Source: Chloroflexota bacterium (GTDB lineage: Bacteria > Chloroflexota > UBA5177 > JANWHV01). Taken from it: DNA of 12,321 bases. The position numbers and the translations under genes were made by a program. Positions within the stretch are counted from its first letter, which is position 1; the number at the start of each line of letters is the position of its first letter. Shown in pieces: positions 5,728 to 12,321 of this stretch. The DNA is taken from the NCBI GenBank assembly GCA_025924845.1, contig JAICHN010000109.1, forward strand, positions 1 to 12,321, in the 5' to 3' direction. The notes beneath the pieces are model-generated. The model made no database searches. It was not told where the DNA came from and saw only the letters and a program-made list of their open reading frames with translations.

Positions 5728-6768
5728 CTATGGTGTAGACACCGAGCGACGGATCGAAGCGCGCACCGGGAAACTGGCGGCACGCCACAACACCGGCAAC
5801 GACGGCGCAAGCGAGGGCGCTCTCCGCAAGCCGGCCAATACCAGGAGAATCAGGGCTTTCGCTATCGGATCGCTCAACCGCACCAGTGCCGCCGCCGCTG
5901 CCGCGGCAGGAAGTGGCACGCCGGCTATGGCGACAAGCAGGCCTAGTACAGCTCCGTCCCGTGCTCCTAATCCATTGGGCAGGAAGAAGGTCACACTGCC
6001 GATCACTGCTGCCACGGACTGCACGGCGATCGCTTCGGGCAGGGACATCGCCACACTGGGCGCGGCGGCCCGCACGAGCAGCCACAGGGGCACGGTCCCC
6101 ACCACCCACGCGATTGCGGCGAAGGGAATCAGGGCGAGCAGATGGGGTAAAGAGAGCCGCAACGGCGGGCCGGACGGATCGGTGACAAAGCGGGCCAAGC
6201 GCCGGCGTGGGCTGAGCCGAGGGCTCAACGTGATGAGCGTGAGGGCGACCAGTCCCCCTACCCCGCAGCCGATGGTCGCGATCAGGACGAAGAGCGGGCC
6301 ATCGGCCCCCAGCGCGGGCAGGGCATGGAGGGCACCCGGCGCGGCCAGCAGCGCCAGGCCGCAGGGCGCCCAGAGGACGGAACCAAGGAAGCCGATCAAG
6401 CTGGCCAGAGCCAAAAGGAGGACGGCCCGGCCGGCGCATACGCCGCGCCGTCGAAGGAGGATGATACATTCGCCCGCCGCTCCGGCCCCCGAGCCGATGT
6501 AGGAAGCAAGGCCGGTCCCCGCGTAGAGAGTGATACCGACCTGTACCGCGGCGCGGTGCCCCAAGCACCCAAGCACCCGGGTCCAGATCACTCCGCTGAT
6601 CACCATGGAGAGGACGGTCAGGGCGAGCGCCGGCACCAGGGCCGCCGGCCCAACCCGCAGCGCCGCCCGCAGCACGAGACTCCATCCGATGGAGTGCAGG
6701 GCCAGCGCCAGGACTCCAGCCAGGAGAAGGCCAAAACAAACACGAACAATTAAAGGCCGTAAGCGCAC
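5728..6768 (-). CDS. Lysylphosphatidylglycerol synthase/flippase-like polytopic membrane protein (UPF0104 type)
   Basis: A 346-residue protein with about eight strongly hydrophobic segments, the size and pattern of the stand-alone transmembrane family related to the flippase half of MprF (lysylphosphatidylglycerol synthase TM region; UPF0104/AglD-like). Landmarks are the LASYIGSGAGAAGECIILLRRRGV region (about 88-111), a large arginine-rich cytoplasmic loop (SPRLSPRRRLARF, 182-194) and the conserved FFLPNGLGARDGAVLGLL loop (261-278). Members without the aminoacyl-transferase domain occur in many phyla, often next to lipid or glycan genes, and are thought to move lipid-linked molecules. The function here is unknown. 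Translation starts at GTG 6766-6768 behind AAGGA with a 9-nt spacer. It is separated by non-coding gaps of about 360 and 300 nt from both neighbours, so it is probably transcribed on its own. The overlapping minus-strand frame at 5678-6739 is Pro/Arg-rich and not real. Confidence 0.85.
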   Translation of the reverse strand: MRLRPLIVRVCFGLLLAGVLALALHSIGWSLVLRAALRVGPAALVPALALTVLSMVISGVIWTRVLGCLGHRAAVQVGITLYAGTGLASYIGSGAGAAGECIILLRRRGVCAGRAVLLLALASLIGFLGSVLWAPCGLALLAAPGALHALPALGADGPLFVLIATIGCGVGGLVALTLITLSPRLSPRRRLARFVTDPSGPPLRLSLPHLLALIPFAAIAWVVGTVPLWLLVRAAAPSVAMSLPEAIAVQSVAAVIGSVTFFLPNGLGARDGAVLGLLVAIAGVPLPAAAAAAALVRLSDPIAKALILLVLAGLRRAPSLAPSLPVLWRAASFPVRASIRRSVSTP

Positions 6769-7129
6769 CAGCTATTATCCTTCCAGTTGCTTCTCAGGCA
6801 GCCATTCACGGGTCCAGGAGCACTGGAGTCGAAGCGGCGGGAACGAGCCGACTTGTATGTCACCTCGGTGCGCGTTGTCCTCAGCCCGACCACTGCTGCA
6901 AGATTGGTCGGCACCATGGTGCTGTACGTAACGGTTTTCTCGGCTCGTTTGGACGGTATTCACACCTAACGACACTGAGCCCGTCGAGTGTGACGCCCGA
7001 GGGGTTGTCCGCTACCTCAGAGTATGGGCGTTTATCGGGCCGCCGTCAAGCAAAGGCCAAAGCTCCTTTACCGACAAAATGGTGGTTGACAGGTGGTCAG
7101 GGCTAGTCATAGGCTGGCGCGGCTCACCC
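6769..7129. other. Intergenic region between the GMC oxidoreductase and the flippase-like gene
   Basis: These 361 bases hold no convincing gene. Both strands carry only short frames without recognisable motifs, such as a 60-residue plus-strand frame at 6787-6969. The stretch contains a 12-bp palindrome GCACCATGGTGC (6911-6922) and a short inverted repeat (6972-6991). The promoter of the flippase-like gene should lie here, but no clear -35/-10 pair stands out. Confidence 0.6.
6972..6991. repeat. Short REP-like palindrome (CTGAGCCCGTCGAG core)
   Basis: ACACT and AGTGT form a 5-bp inverted repeat around gagcccgtcg. The sequence closely resembles a small palindromic element with the core CTGAGCCTGTCGAAG that is scattered between genes in many unrelated bacteria. 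Only one copy is visible, so dispersal in this genome cannot be shown here. Confidence 0.4.
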
Positions 7130-8653
7130 CTATGCGCCTATGATCAGTCCGGCCGCGCGCCGACCAATCATGATCGAGGCGGCATTGGTGTTCGCCGAGA
7201 CAATGGTCGGCATGATCGATGCATCGGCCACGCGCAACCCCTCCAGGCCCCTGACCTTCAACTCCGGATCGACCACCGCGTCGGCGTCAACGCCCATCTT
7301 ACAGCTCCCCACCGGGTGGTACCAGGTACAGACCGAGCTTCGTACGAACCGCTCGAGCGACGCCGCGTCGGCGAAGGCCGGACCGGGCACCACCTCGCGC
7401 AATCGCCATTCGGCCAATGCGTCGGCCGTGCCAATCGCCCGGGCCAGATCGATCCCCTTTAAGAGGCCACGAAGGTCCGCGTCTTCCTCCAGGTAGCGTG
7501 GATCCAGGCGCACTGGAGACGCCGAATTCGCCGAGGTCAGGGAGACTGAACCCCTACTGCGCGGTTTCACGATGCCCGGGATGATCGAATAGCTGTTGGC
7601 CGGCGGATCGAACCCCGGGCTGAACATTGGTTCATGTACGAAAGAGATCTCGATGTCGCATGTCTCTTCGCGCGCATCCGACCGTGCGAAGAGACACGCC
7701 TCCGTGATGTTGACGTTTAGGGGCGGAATCGGGATCGCGGCTTCGTAGACGACGCCGATCAGCAGATGGTCGTGGAGGTTCTTACCGACGCCGGGAAGGT
7801 CGGTAAGAACCTCGATGCCGAGCTTCGCCAGTTCCCCTGCCGGCCCGATCCCCGAGAGCAACAGGAGGCGGGGTGAATCCACGGCGCCGGCGCAGACGAT
7901 CACCTCCTGGTCCGCCCTGACCGTGCCCAGCTGTCCCCCGACCGCGTACTCCACGCCGCGTACGCGCGGCCCAGCCCGGTCAATCAGTAAGCGCGTCACC
8001 ACGGCATCGCTCAGGACGTGGAAGTTGTCCCGACCGCGGAGCGGATCGATCAGGGCAGTGCCCAGGTCCAGCCGCCGGCCGTCTTCGATCAGCAGATCAT
8101 TCCAGCCCACTCCCTCAATCGCCGCCCCGTTGAAGTCCGCGTTGCGCGGATGACCGCGCTCGACGGCCGCCTCGATCATGGCGCTGCTGAGCGGGTGCCG
8201 CTCCACGATGGGTCGGGGCTGAAGCGGGCCGGAGGCGCCGCGATAGCGGCTGTCGCCTCGTGGATAGGTTTCGAGGTTCCGAAACTCCTCAAGGATGTTC
8301 CGGTAGCCCCAGCCTCGGCAGCCCAGGCGTTCCCATGCATCGTAGTCCTCTGGGGCGCCTCGCAAGAAAACCATGCCGTTCATGGCGCTGCAGCCGCCGA
8401 TCATCCGCCCTCGAGGCCAATCGAACTCGCGGTCAGCAGCCTGCCGCTGCGGGACGGTTCTATACTGCCGGTCGTACTCGCTTTTGAGCAGCATAGGCCA
8501 GGACGAGGCATCGCGGACCATGGGCGGCAGCACCGCCGGCCCCGCTTCGAGCAGCAGGATCGACGCACTGCTCGATGTCGCCAGCCGGTGGGCCAGCGCG
8601 CACCCGGCCGAACCGGCCCCCACAATGACATAATCGAAGTTCTCAGCCGCCAT
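7130..8653 (-). CDS. GMC-family FAD-dependent oxidoreductase (choline/alcohol dehydrogenase type)
   Basis: A 507-residue flavoprotein that oxidises an alcohol group of a sugar, polyol, choline-like or aryl/alkyl alcohol substrate. The N-terminal FAD-binding fold is clear: VIVGAGSAG (9-17) and LLLEAG (33-38). Both GMC signatures are present: GRMIGGCSAMNGMVFLRG (82-99) and GAVDSPRLLLLSGIG (256-270). The C-terminal active site shows HPVGSCKMG with catalytic His446, DASIMP (477-482) and the NTN pair (488-490). No signal peptide or Tat motif is seen, so it is cytoplasmic. I chose ATG 8651-8653 because GGGAG lies 6 nt upstream; a GTG 18 nt further up (8671) lacks a comparable site. It follows the GH-A-like gene by 59 nt and is probably co-transcribed with both glycosidases, which suggests a role in oxidising their products or aglycones. 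The family name is secure, the substrate is not. Confidence 0.93.
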   Translation of the reverse strand: MAAENFDYVIVGAGSAGCALAHRLATSSSASILLLEAGPAVLPPMVRDASSWPMLLKSEYDRQYRTVPQRQAADREFDWPRGRMIGGCSAMNGMVFLRGAPEDYDAWERLGCRGWGYRNILEEFRNLETYPRGDSRYRGASGPLQPRPIVERHPLSSAMIEAAVERGHPRNADFNGAAIEGVGWNDLLIEDGRRLDLGTALIDPLRGRDNFHVLSDAVVTRLLIDRAGPRVRGVEYAVGGQLGTVRADQEVIVCAGAVDSPRLLLLSGIGPAGELAKLGIEVLTDLPGVGKNLHDHLLIGVVYEAAIPIPPLNVNITEACLFARSDAREETCDIEISFVHEPMFSPGFDPPANSYSIIPGIVKPRSRGSVSLTSANSASPVRLDPRYLEEDADLRGLLKGIDLARAIGTADALAEWRLREVVPGPAFADAASLERFVRSSVCTWYHPVGSCKMGVDADAVVDPELKVRGLEGLRVADASIMPTIVSANTNAASIMIGRRAAGLIIGA

Positions 8654-8682
8654 CCTTAGCTCCCACCGCACCTTGATTCCGG

Positions 8683-8712
8683 CCGGCGCCGCGCTCGACA
8701 GCCAAGCGCCGG
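8683..8712 (-). other. GC-rich hairpin directly after the GH-A-like gene stop codon
   Basis: CCGGCGC (8683-8689) and GCGCCGG (8706-8712) form a 7-bp stem with a 16-nt loop. It touches the TAA of the upstream gene (8713-8715) and ends 30 nt before the GMC start codon. There is no T-run. It could partly terminate transcription or protect the upstream transcript and so reduce GMC expression relative to the glycosidases. The stem is short and GC-rich sequence makes chance hairpins common. Confidence 0.3.
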
Positions 8713-10179
8713 TTAGCCGTGCCGTATGGCCACGAGTACCACATCATGCACAAAGGGCGGCAGTTCCACGATCTGCCGTCGCTCCCCTTTGAGCAGTATT
8801 GACGGAGAGTAGAGCCCAGTGACCGGTGAAAAGAGCGAGACTCGATACTGGCCGGGCGGCAGATCCACCTCCACGGTCCCGCTCAGCGGTAGGCCCGCTC
8901 CAGGCTCCGTAACCTCACGGCTGTCCGCGATGTAGGCGGCATAGGCCGCTCCCGGAATGCCTGACCCGGCCACGACAACGTTCGCCAGGTTGACCTGAAT
9001 CCAGTCGACATCCGGCCGTGCCCGGAGGAAATCGAACCCGTGAATGAACTCGGAAAGATTGCGCATCCAGGCGCGGATAGCGCCGCGTGATTCAGCCGTT
9101 CCTACCTCGTGCCCGACCGTGATGGAAAAGTCTATGTAATCATAGTGGCAAGCGCTCAGCAGGGCCATCCAGGCCCGCTTACGATGAATGGTCCAACCGT
9201 CCTGGTTGCGATACAGGCTGGCAGCGTTGTCTTCGTCCAGCACGCATGGTTTGGATGGGGCATTCGCGGCCAGGCAAAAATCGCGCATCTCGGCCAGTTT
9301 CAACTCCTTGCCCATGAAGGCGCCGAGCATGTAGCGGCGCCCCTGATAGATGGTGTCCGGCAACGGATGCACGTTGACCACGTCGAAGGCGGGGTTCGCG
9401 AAGGAGACGTCGAGTTCCTGTTCCCAGCGAGGATGGTATTTGAATGCTTGCGACCAAAAGATGAGGTGCTGAAACGGCAGTCGCGACTCTTCATCGCGCA
9501 CCACCGCCGCGATCCTTTCCTGCCACCGATCGACATCGGCAGGGGTCGCGTGAGCGCCGAATCCGCCGCCCGGCTCATTACACACTTCATAATAGATGTT
9601 GTCAAACCGGTTTGTTTCCTGAACGACACGGCGCACGTACGCCTCTTGCCGCTCCACCAGGGCCGCATCGACCAGAGAGGTGTAGTCGGGCCATTCGACC
9701 CGGCCCACCCCATTGCGGTTGTTTTCCTCGCGCAGGGGGTTGAGCGCCCAGATCGCATCGGCGTAGGTGTTGCTGAACAGCGTCATCTCGACCACGATGT
9801 CTCGCTCGGACGCGGCAGTCAGAAAGCGACGCAAACGCGTGAAGTACTCGTCGTTCCAGCGATCGAGATTGTAGATAGGCTCGCCGTCGAGCGCCGCCCC
9901 CGGACCCGTCCGCTCCCAGGGTGCCAGATAGTCGGGGGATTCAGGTTTGCAGGGGGAATAGGGATTGCGCGCGGTCTGCAGTTCGCGGAAGAGCAGAAAC
10001 AAGCGCGTGAGAGTTTGCTTTTTGTCCGCCGCTTCATCCAGGTAGCGCTCGAAGTCAAAGGCGCGGTTCAACACCGAGCCGTAGTGCTCGGTGGCACAGA
10101 GAAGCACAAGCGGCCGACCGCGAAAGAGGAAGTACTTGGGGTTCTCGGGATGTAAGCATAAAGCCTTTTGGCCGACCAC
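8713..10179 (-). CDS. Putative clan GH-A-like (cellulase/GH5-type) glycoside hydrolase with C-terminal beta domain
   Basis: A 488-residue protein that looks like a TIM-barrel glycosidase. It opens with LHPENPKYFLFRGRPLVLL, the substrate-proximal start of DUF4038/GH5-like enzymes. The barrel covers about residues 8-390, with a probable acid/base Glu202 in YYEVCNEP (197-203), HPLPDT after strand 6 (271-276) and a candidate nucleophile Glu316 in VLDEDNA (313-319). A C-terminal beta-sandwich (about 395-488) with PPGQYRVSLFSPVTG recalls the collagen-binding-like domain attached to such hydrolases. No signal peptide is seen, so it probably works on imported oligosaccharides or glycosides. I chose GTG 10177-10179 because AGGA lies 6 nt upstream and the family motif begins just after. 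The frame stays open to TTG 10236, directly after the stop of the preceding gene, but those 19 residues are basic and lack a ribosome binding site. The exact family and substrate are unknown. Confidence 0.8.
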   Translation of the reverse strand: MVGQKALCLHPENPKYFLFRGRPLVLLCATEHYGSVLNRAFDFERYLDEAADKKQTLTRLFLLFRELQTARNPYSPCKPESPDYLAPWERTGPGAALDGEPIYNLDRWNDEYFTRLRRFLTAASERDIVVEMTLFSNTYADAIWALNPLREENNRNGVGRVEWPDYTSLVDAALVERQEAYVRRVVQETNRFDNIYYEVCNEPGGGFGAHATPADVDRWQERIAAVVRDEESRLPFQHLIFWSQAFKYHPRWEQELDVSFANPAFDVVNVHPLPDTIYQGRRYMLGAFMGKELKLAEMRDFCLAANAPSKPCVLDEDNAASLYRNQDGWTIHRKRAWMALLSACHYDYIDFSITVGHEVGTAESRGAIRAWMRNLSEFIHGFDFLRARPDVDWIQVNLANVVVAGSGIPGAAYAAYIADSREVTEPGAGLPLSGTVEVDLPPGQYRVSLFSPVTGLYSPSILLKGERRQIVELPPFVHDVVLVAIRHG

Positions 10180-10236
10180 GACATGTCCTGCCCTTCTTCT
10201 TCTATACAACAGTATTTTAAGATGCTCGACGGACAA

Positions 10237-12321
10237 TCAGCCTGGGACCGCCTGAACCGTAACCACTATCGGCGCCTCGTCCGGTGCTTCGATACGAATG
10301 TGGGTCCGTTGCCCCAAATACCGTATCGATACGGCAGCAGGGTACGATGTCATGCTCAGTACGGGCTCGACCCGTAATTGGTCGAGTTGAGGATGAATAC
10401 CCAGCAGCCAACGGGGTAGCGCTGCCGCGACCAAGCCCTGGTCGGCCAGAAACGGCTCGTAAGCCAATTCGGGTTGGTCCGCCGGCGTGGTGCGGCTGGG
10501 CGATCCCGCGGAATCCCAGAAGTTGCAGCCCTCGATGAGCGACGTGGCATCGAAACGCCGGACGATCGCCCGCCAGGCAGCAATCGCCTCCTCGACATGA
10601 CCGGTCTTCACCAGGGCGCCAATCCAGTAATAGTTCCACGAGACCAGGCACCCCCCGTTCATGGTCTGGCCAAAGCGCGTCACCTCGATGTTCCCGTCGA
10701 GATAGGGCGTGGTGTGCCGCTGAGCATCGAAGAAATTAGTCTGTAGCGAGAAGCAATCTAACCATGCAGGGCCCCGCGCGGCGCGCTGCCGCATGATCGC
10801 CTCGACCACGCGGCCGGCGCGGTCGGGCGGCACCAGGTCCGCCACGATCGCCTGGAGTTGGGGGCCCGCATAGAGATGGAAATGCGCCGTGCCGTCCGCA
10901 CCGATCCAATCAGCATAATAGCCGCGATTTTCGTCCCAGAAGTCCGCATTGAACTTTTCGGCCAGAACGCGCGCGGCTCCCGTCGCCAGATCGCGCTCGG
11001 TCGGGCGATCGAGCCACTGCGCTACTTCACGGAACGCGCCGAGTGCCATGTAAGTAAGCACATTGATTGAGGCAAGCCTTCCGTCACGCGCTACCCAATC
11101 CCAATAGTCGTTCCCACGCTTCCTGTCCGTCACGATCATGCCGTTGCCCTGCCCCATACGCCGAAGCAGTTGCCGCGCGGCGACCCAGGCAGCTGGAAAC
11201 AGGCGCTCTGCTGCATCCCGATCACCGGTGAGCACGCATAGTTCACGTAGGGCGAGCAGGAAAGAGGGGATGTTATCGAGCGACGTATCGGCCTGATAGC
11301 CCGGCCCGACCGAGCCCGCGACGGTCAGGTTGCGGGCCATGTCGGCTACTTCCCGGGCGAGAACTGTCTGCGCATCGAACGTATCGGGGCCGAGTGATGT
11401 ACCTGGCAGGCTGAACTTGATCAGTTCGGCGTACATATATTGGCAGAAGAATGCCACGTACCCCGAGGGCTCGTTGCCGAACCACCAGCGCGTGGTGTCG
11501 GCCATGATGCCGCAGTTCACATGGGTGTCAAAGAAGCGGCGGTTCACGATCACGTCCTCGCGCAGCTCGCCCGCGAGGTCGACATCCAGGTAGCAGCCGG
11601 TTGGTTCGGTCTCGAAGGCGACCGGCTGAAGCACGATCTCCGCGACCAGGCGGTCGCCGGCCGCGACCCTGAAGGAGGGAGCATTCGGCTCGCACCAGAG
11701 AGTTTGTCCGAGGACGGACATCACATTGAGCAACTCGCCCTTCTTGAGATGCCCGGTCGGGGACAGCCGCAGATCGCCGTTCGGCCGGGCGTGAGAGAGG
11801 AGCTTGACAATACCGTATGTCGGCGTGTCCTGCGTGGTGCATCGCGAGTAGGGCGGCGCCCCTTCCACCACGCGGAGGGCCGCCCCGTCGTAGAAGTCGT
11901 CCTGGCTCGTGTGCGCGTTCCATAGTTGACAGACGCCGGCCTCGCCGTACTCGGATCGAGCAGCGAAGAAGAGCCCCGGCACGAGCATATCGGTGAGCTG
12001 TTGATCGGCCATCCAGCGCTGCTCGATGGTCCAGATCAGCCTATCACCAGAGAGCTGGAGGCGCCATTGCTCCTCGACCTCACCGTAGCGGATGTCATGG
12101 ACCGCCAACTCCAGCGCGTTCGGGCGCTCTGCCGTAACCGGTCCGGCGGCGGCGCTGAACACAAGCGTCCCCTGTGCGTTGCCATAAACGGTTTGCGCCC
12201 CGCAGCCGGCGGCGATGCCCTTCACGTGCGCGGGTGCCGCCGTCTTGAGGAGGTTGGCGCAATACTGACCACGGCCCAGGGCATCGAAAGACAGACTCTC
12301 GACGCGCGCGTGCGCGGACGA
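10237..12321 (-). CDS. Six-hairpin (alpha/alpha)6 glycosidase, 5'-partial at the window edge
   Basis: At least 694 residues are visible. The frame is open to the last base of the window, so the N-terminus is missing. The GTG at 12225 is not the start, because the 32 residues upstream (including SLSFDALGRGQYCANLL) also look coding. Counting from the edge: a beta-rich N-terminal domain (to about 280); a helical barrel (about 307-637) with repeated helix pairs such as YQADTSLDNIPSFLLALREL, GNDYWDWVARDGRLASINVL and YAGPQLQAIVADLV; and a small C-terminal beta domain starting WLLGIHPQLDQLRVEP (about 638). This layout is that of six-hairpin glycosidases (GH78 rhamnosidase, GH63, GH15, amylo-alpha-1,6-glucosidase and related phosphorylases). 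Catalytic residues cannot be assigned without alignment; Asp405 and Asp408 in NDYWDW are candidates. It is the upstream partner of the GH-A-like gene, whose start lies 57 nt downstream, and both probably attack the same glycoside. Confidence 0.82.
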   Translation of the reverse strand, partial: SSAHARVESLSFDALGRGQYCANLLKTAAPAHVKGIAAGCGAQTVYGNAQGTLVFSAAAGPVTAERPNALELAVHDIRYGEVEEQWRLQLSGDRLIWTIEQRWMADQQLTDMLVPGLFFAARSEYGEAGVCQLWNAHTSQDDFYDGAALRVVEGAPPYSRCTTQDTPTYGIVKLLSHARPNGDLRLSPTGHLKKGELLNVMSVLGQTLWCEPNAPSFRVAAGDRLVAEIVLQPVAFETEPTGCYLDVDLAGELREDVIVNRRFFDTHVNCGIMADTTRWWFGNEPSGYVAFFCQYMYAELIKFSLPGTSLGPDTFDAQTVLAREVADMARNLTVAGSVGPGYQADTSLDNIPSFLLALRELCVLTGDRDAAERLFPAAWVAARQLLRRMGQGNGMIVTDRKRGNDYWDWVARDGRLASINVLTYMALGAFREVAQWLDRPTERDLATGAARVLAEKFNADFWDENRGYYADWIGADGTAHFHLYAGPQLQAIVADLVPPDRAGRVVEAIMRQRAARGPAWLDCFSLQTNFFDAQRHTTPYLDGNIEVTRFGQTMNGGCLVSWNYYWIGALVKTGHVEEAIAAWRAIVRRFDATSLIEGCNFWDSAGSPSRTTPADQPELAYEPFLADQGLVAAALPRWLLGIHPQLDQLRVEPVLSMTSYPAAVSIRYLGQRTHIRIEAPDEAPIVVTVQAVPG

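Noticed and set aside
5678..6739. Minus-strand open frame (353 codons) overlapping the flippase-like gene
   Set aside because: Its product is Pro/Arg/Gly-rich without membrane segments, while the 5728-6768 frame gives a coherent polytopic protein with family motifs.
6911..6922. GCACCATGGTGC perfect 12-bp palindrome in the gap upstream of the flippase-like gene
   Set aside because: It is far (about 145 nt) from the gene start with no promoter nearby and no second copy, so it was noted but not called an operator.
9109..10155. Plus-strand open frame (348 codons) opposite the GH-A-like gene
   Set aside because: The minus-strand protein has barrel and catalytic motifs; the plus-strand product has none and no ribosome binding site.
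10180..10236. AT-rich stretch between the two glycosidase genes (TTAAAATACTG, TTGTATAG on the minus strand) as an internal promoter
   Set aside because: No acceptable -35 box sits 16-18 bp upstream of either -10-like hexamer; the stretch was treated as an operon spacer.
1..12321. CRISPR array, tRNA, rRNA or complete insertion sequence
   Set aside because: No regularly spaced repeats, cloverleaf pattern, rRNA-like conserved segment or transposase with terminal inverted repeats was seen on either strand.

Overview
The window is a GC-rich bacterial segment in which every intact gene lies on the minus strand. It reads as a carbohydrate acquisition and oxidation region of a saprophytic or plant-litter type heterotroph. 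The phylum cannot be fixed from the sequence. The mix of a six-hairpin glycosidase, a clan GH-A-like hydrolase with an HPENP(K/H)YF-type N-terminus, and an Rpn-type protein with an RAEGREAG-like linker suggests Chloroflexota, Armatimonadota, Planctomycetota or a related uncultured lineage. The sugar-binding protein carries a signal peptidase I type signal with no lipobox cysteine, which fits a diderm better than a monoderm, but only weakly.

Layout from the right edge in the direction of transcription: (1) 12321-10237, a six-hairpin (alpha/alpha)6 glycosidase whose 5' end lies outside the window; (2) 10179-8713, a TIM-barrel clan GH-A-like glycosidase; (3) 8653-7130, a GMC-family flavin oxidoreductase; (4) 7129-6769, a non-coding gap holding a short palindromic repeat of a type dispersed in many bacteria; (5) 6768-5728, a lysylphosphatidylglycerol synthase/flippase-like membrane protein; (6) 5727-5427, a gap with a 39-nt hairpin, a good sigma70-type promoter and a palindromic candidate operator; (7) 5426-861, a compact operon for a CUT2 (ribose/xylose type) sugar ABC transporter: binding protein, double ATPase, permease, then a short-chain dehydrogenase (SDR). 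The left end, about 1-860, is a scrap zone. It holds the C-terminal piece of an Rpn/PD-(D/E)XK-family gene and a collapsed fragment of a second SDR gene, both on the plus strand. The SDR fragment shares a perfect 33-bp inverted repeat with the start of the intact SDR.

As a working model, the two glycosidases release a monosaccharide, the CUT2 transporter imports it or a related sugar, and the SDR and GMC enzymes oxidise the sugar, polyol or aglycone. A glycosidase of rhamnosidase-like architecture beside a CUT2 transporter and an SDR could fit oxidative L-rhamnose use, but no sequence motif proves the substrate. No kinase, isomerase, aldolase or transcription regulator is present in the window. 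No CRISPR array, tRNA, rRNA or complete insertion sequence was seen. I did not find a convincing wholly new system. The most unusual items are the Rpn C-terminal remnant with its own internal ribosome binding site, the decayed inverted SDR copy, the degenerate signature motif in the first ATPase domain, and the promoter/operator of the transporter operon.
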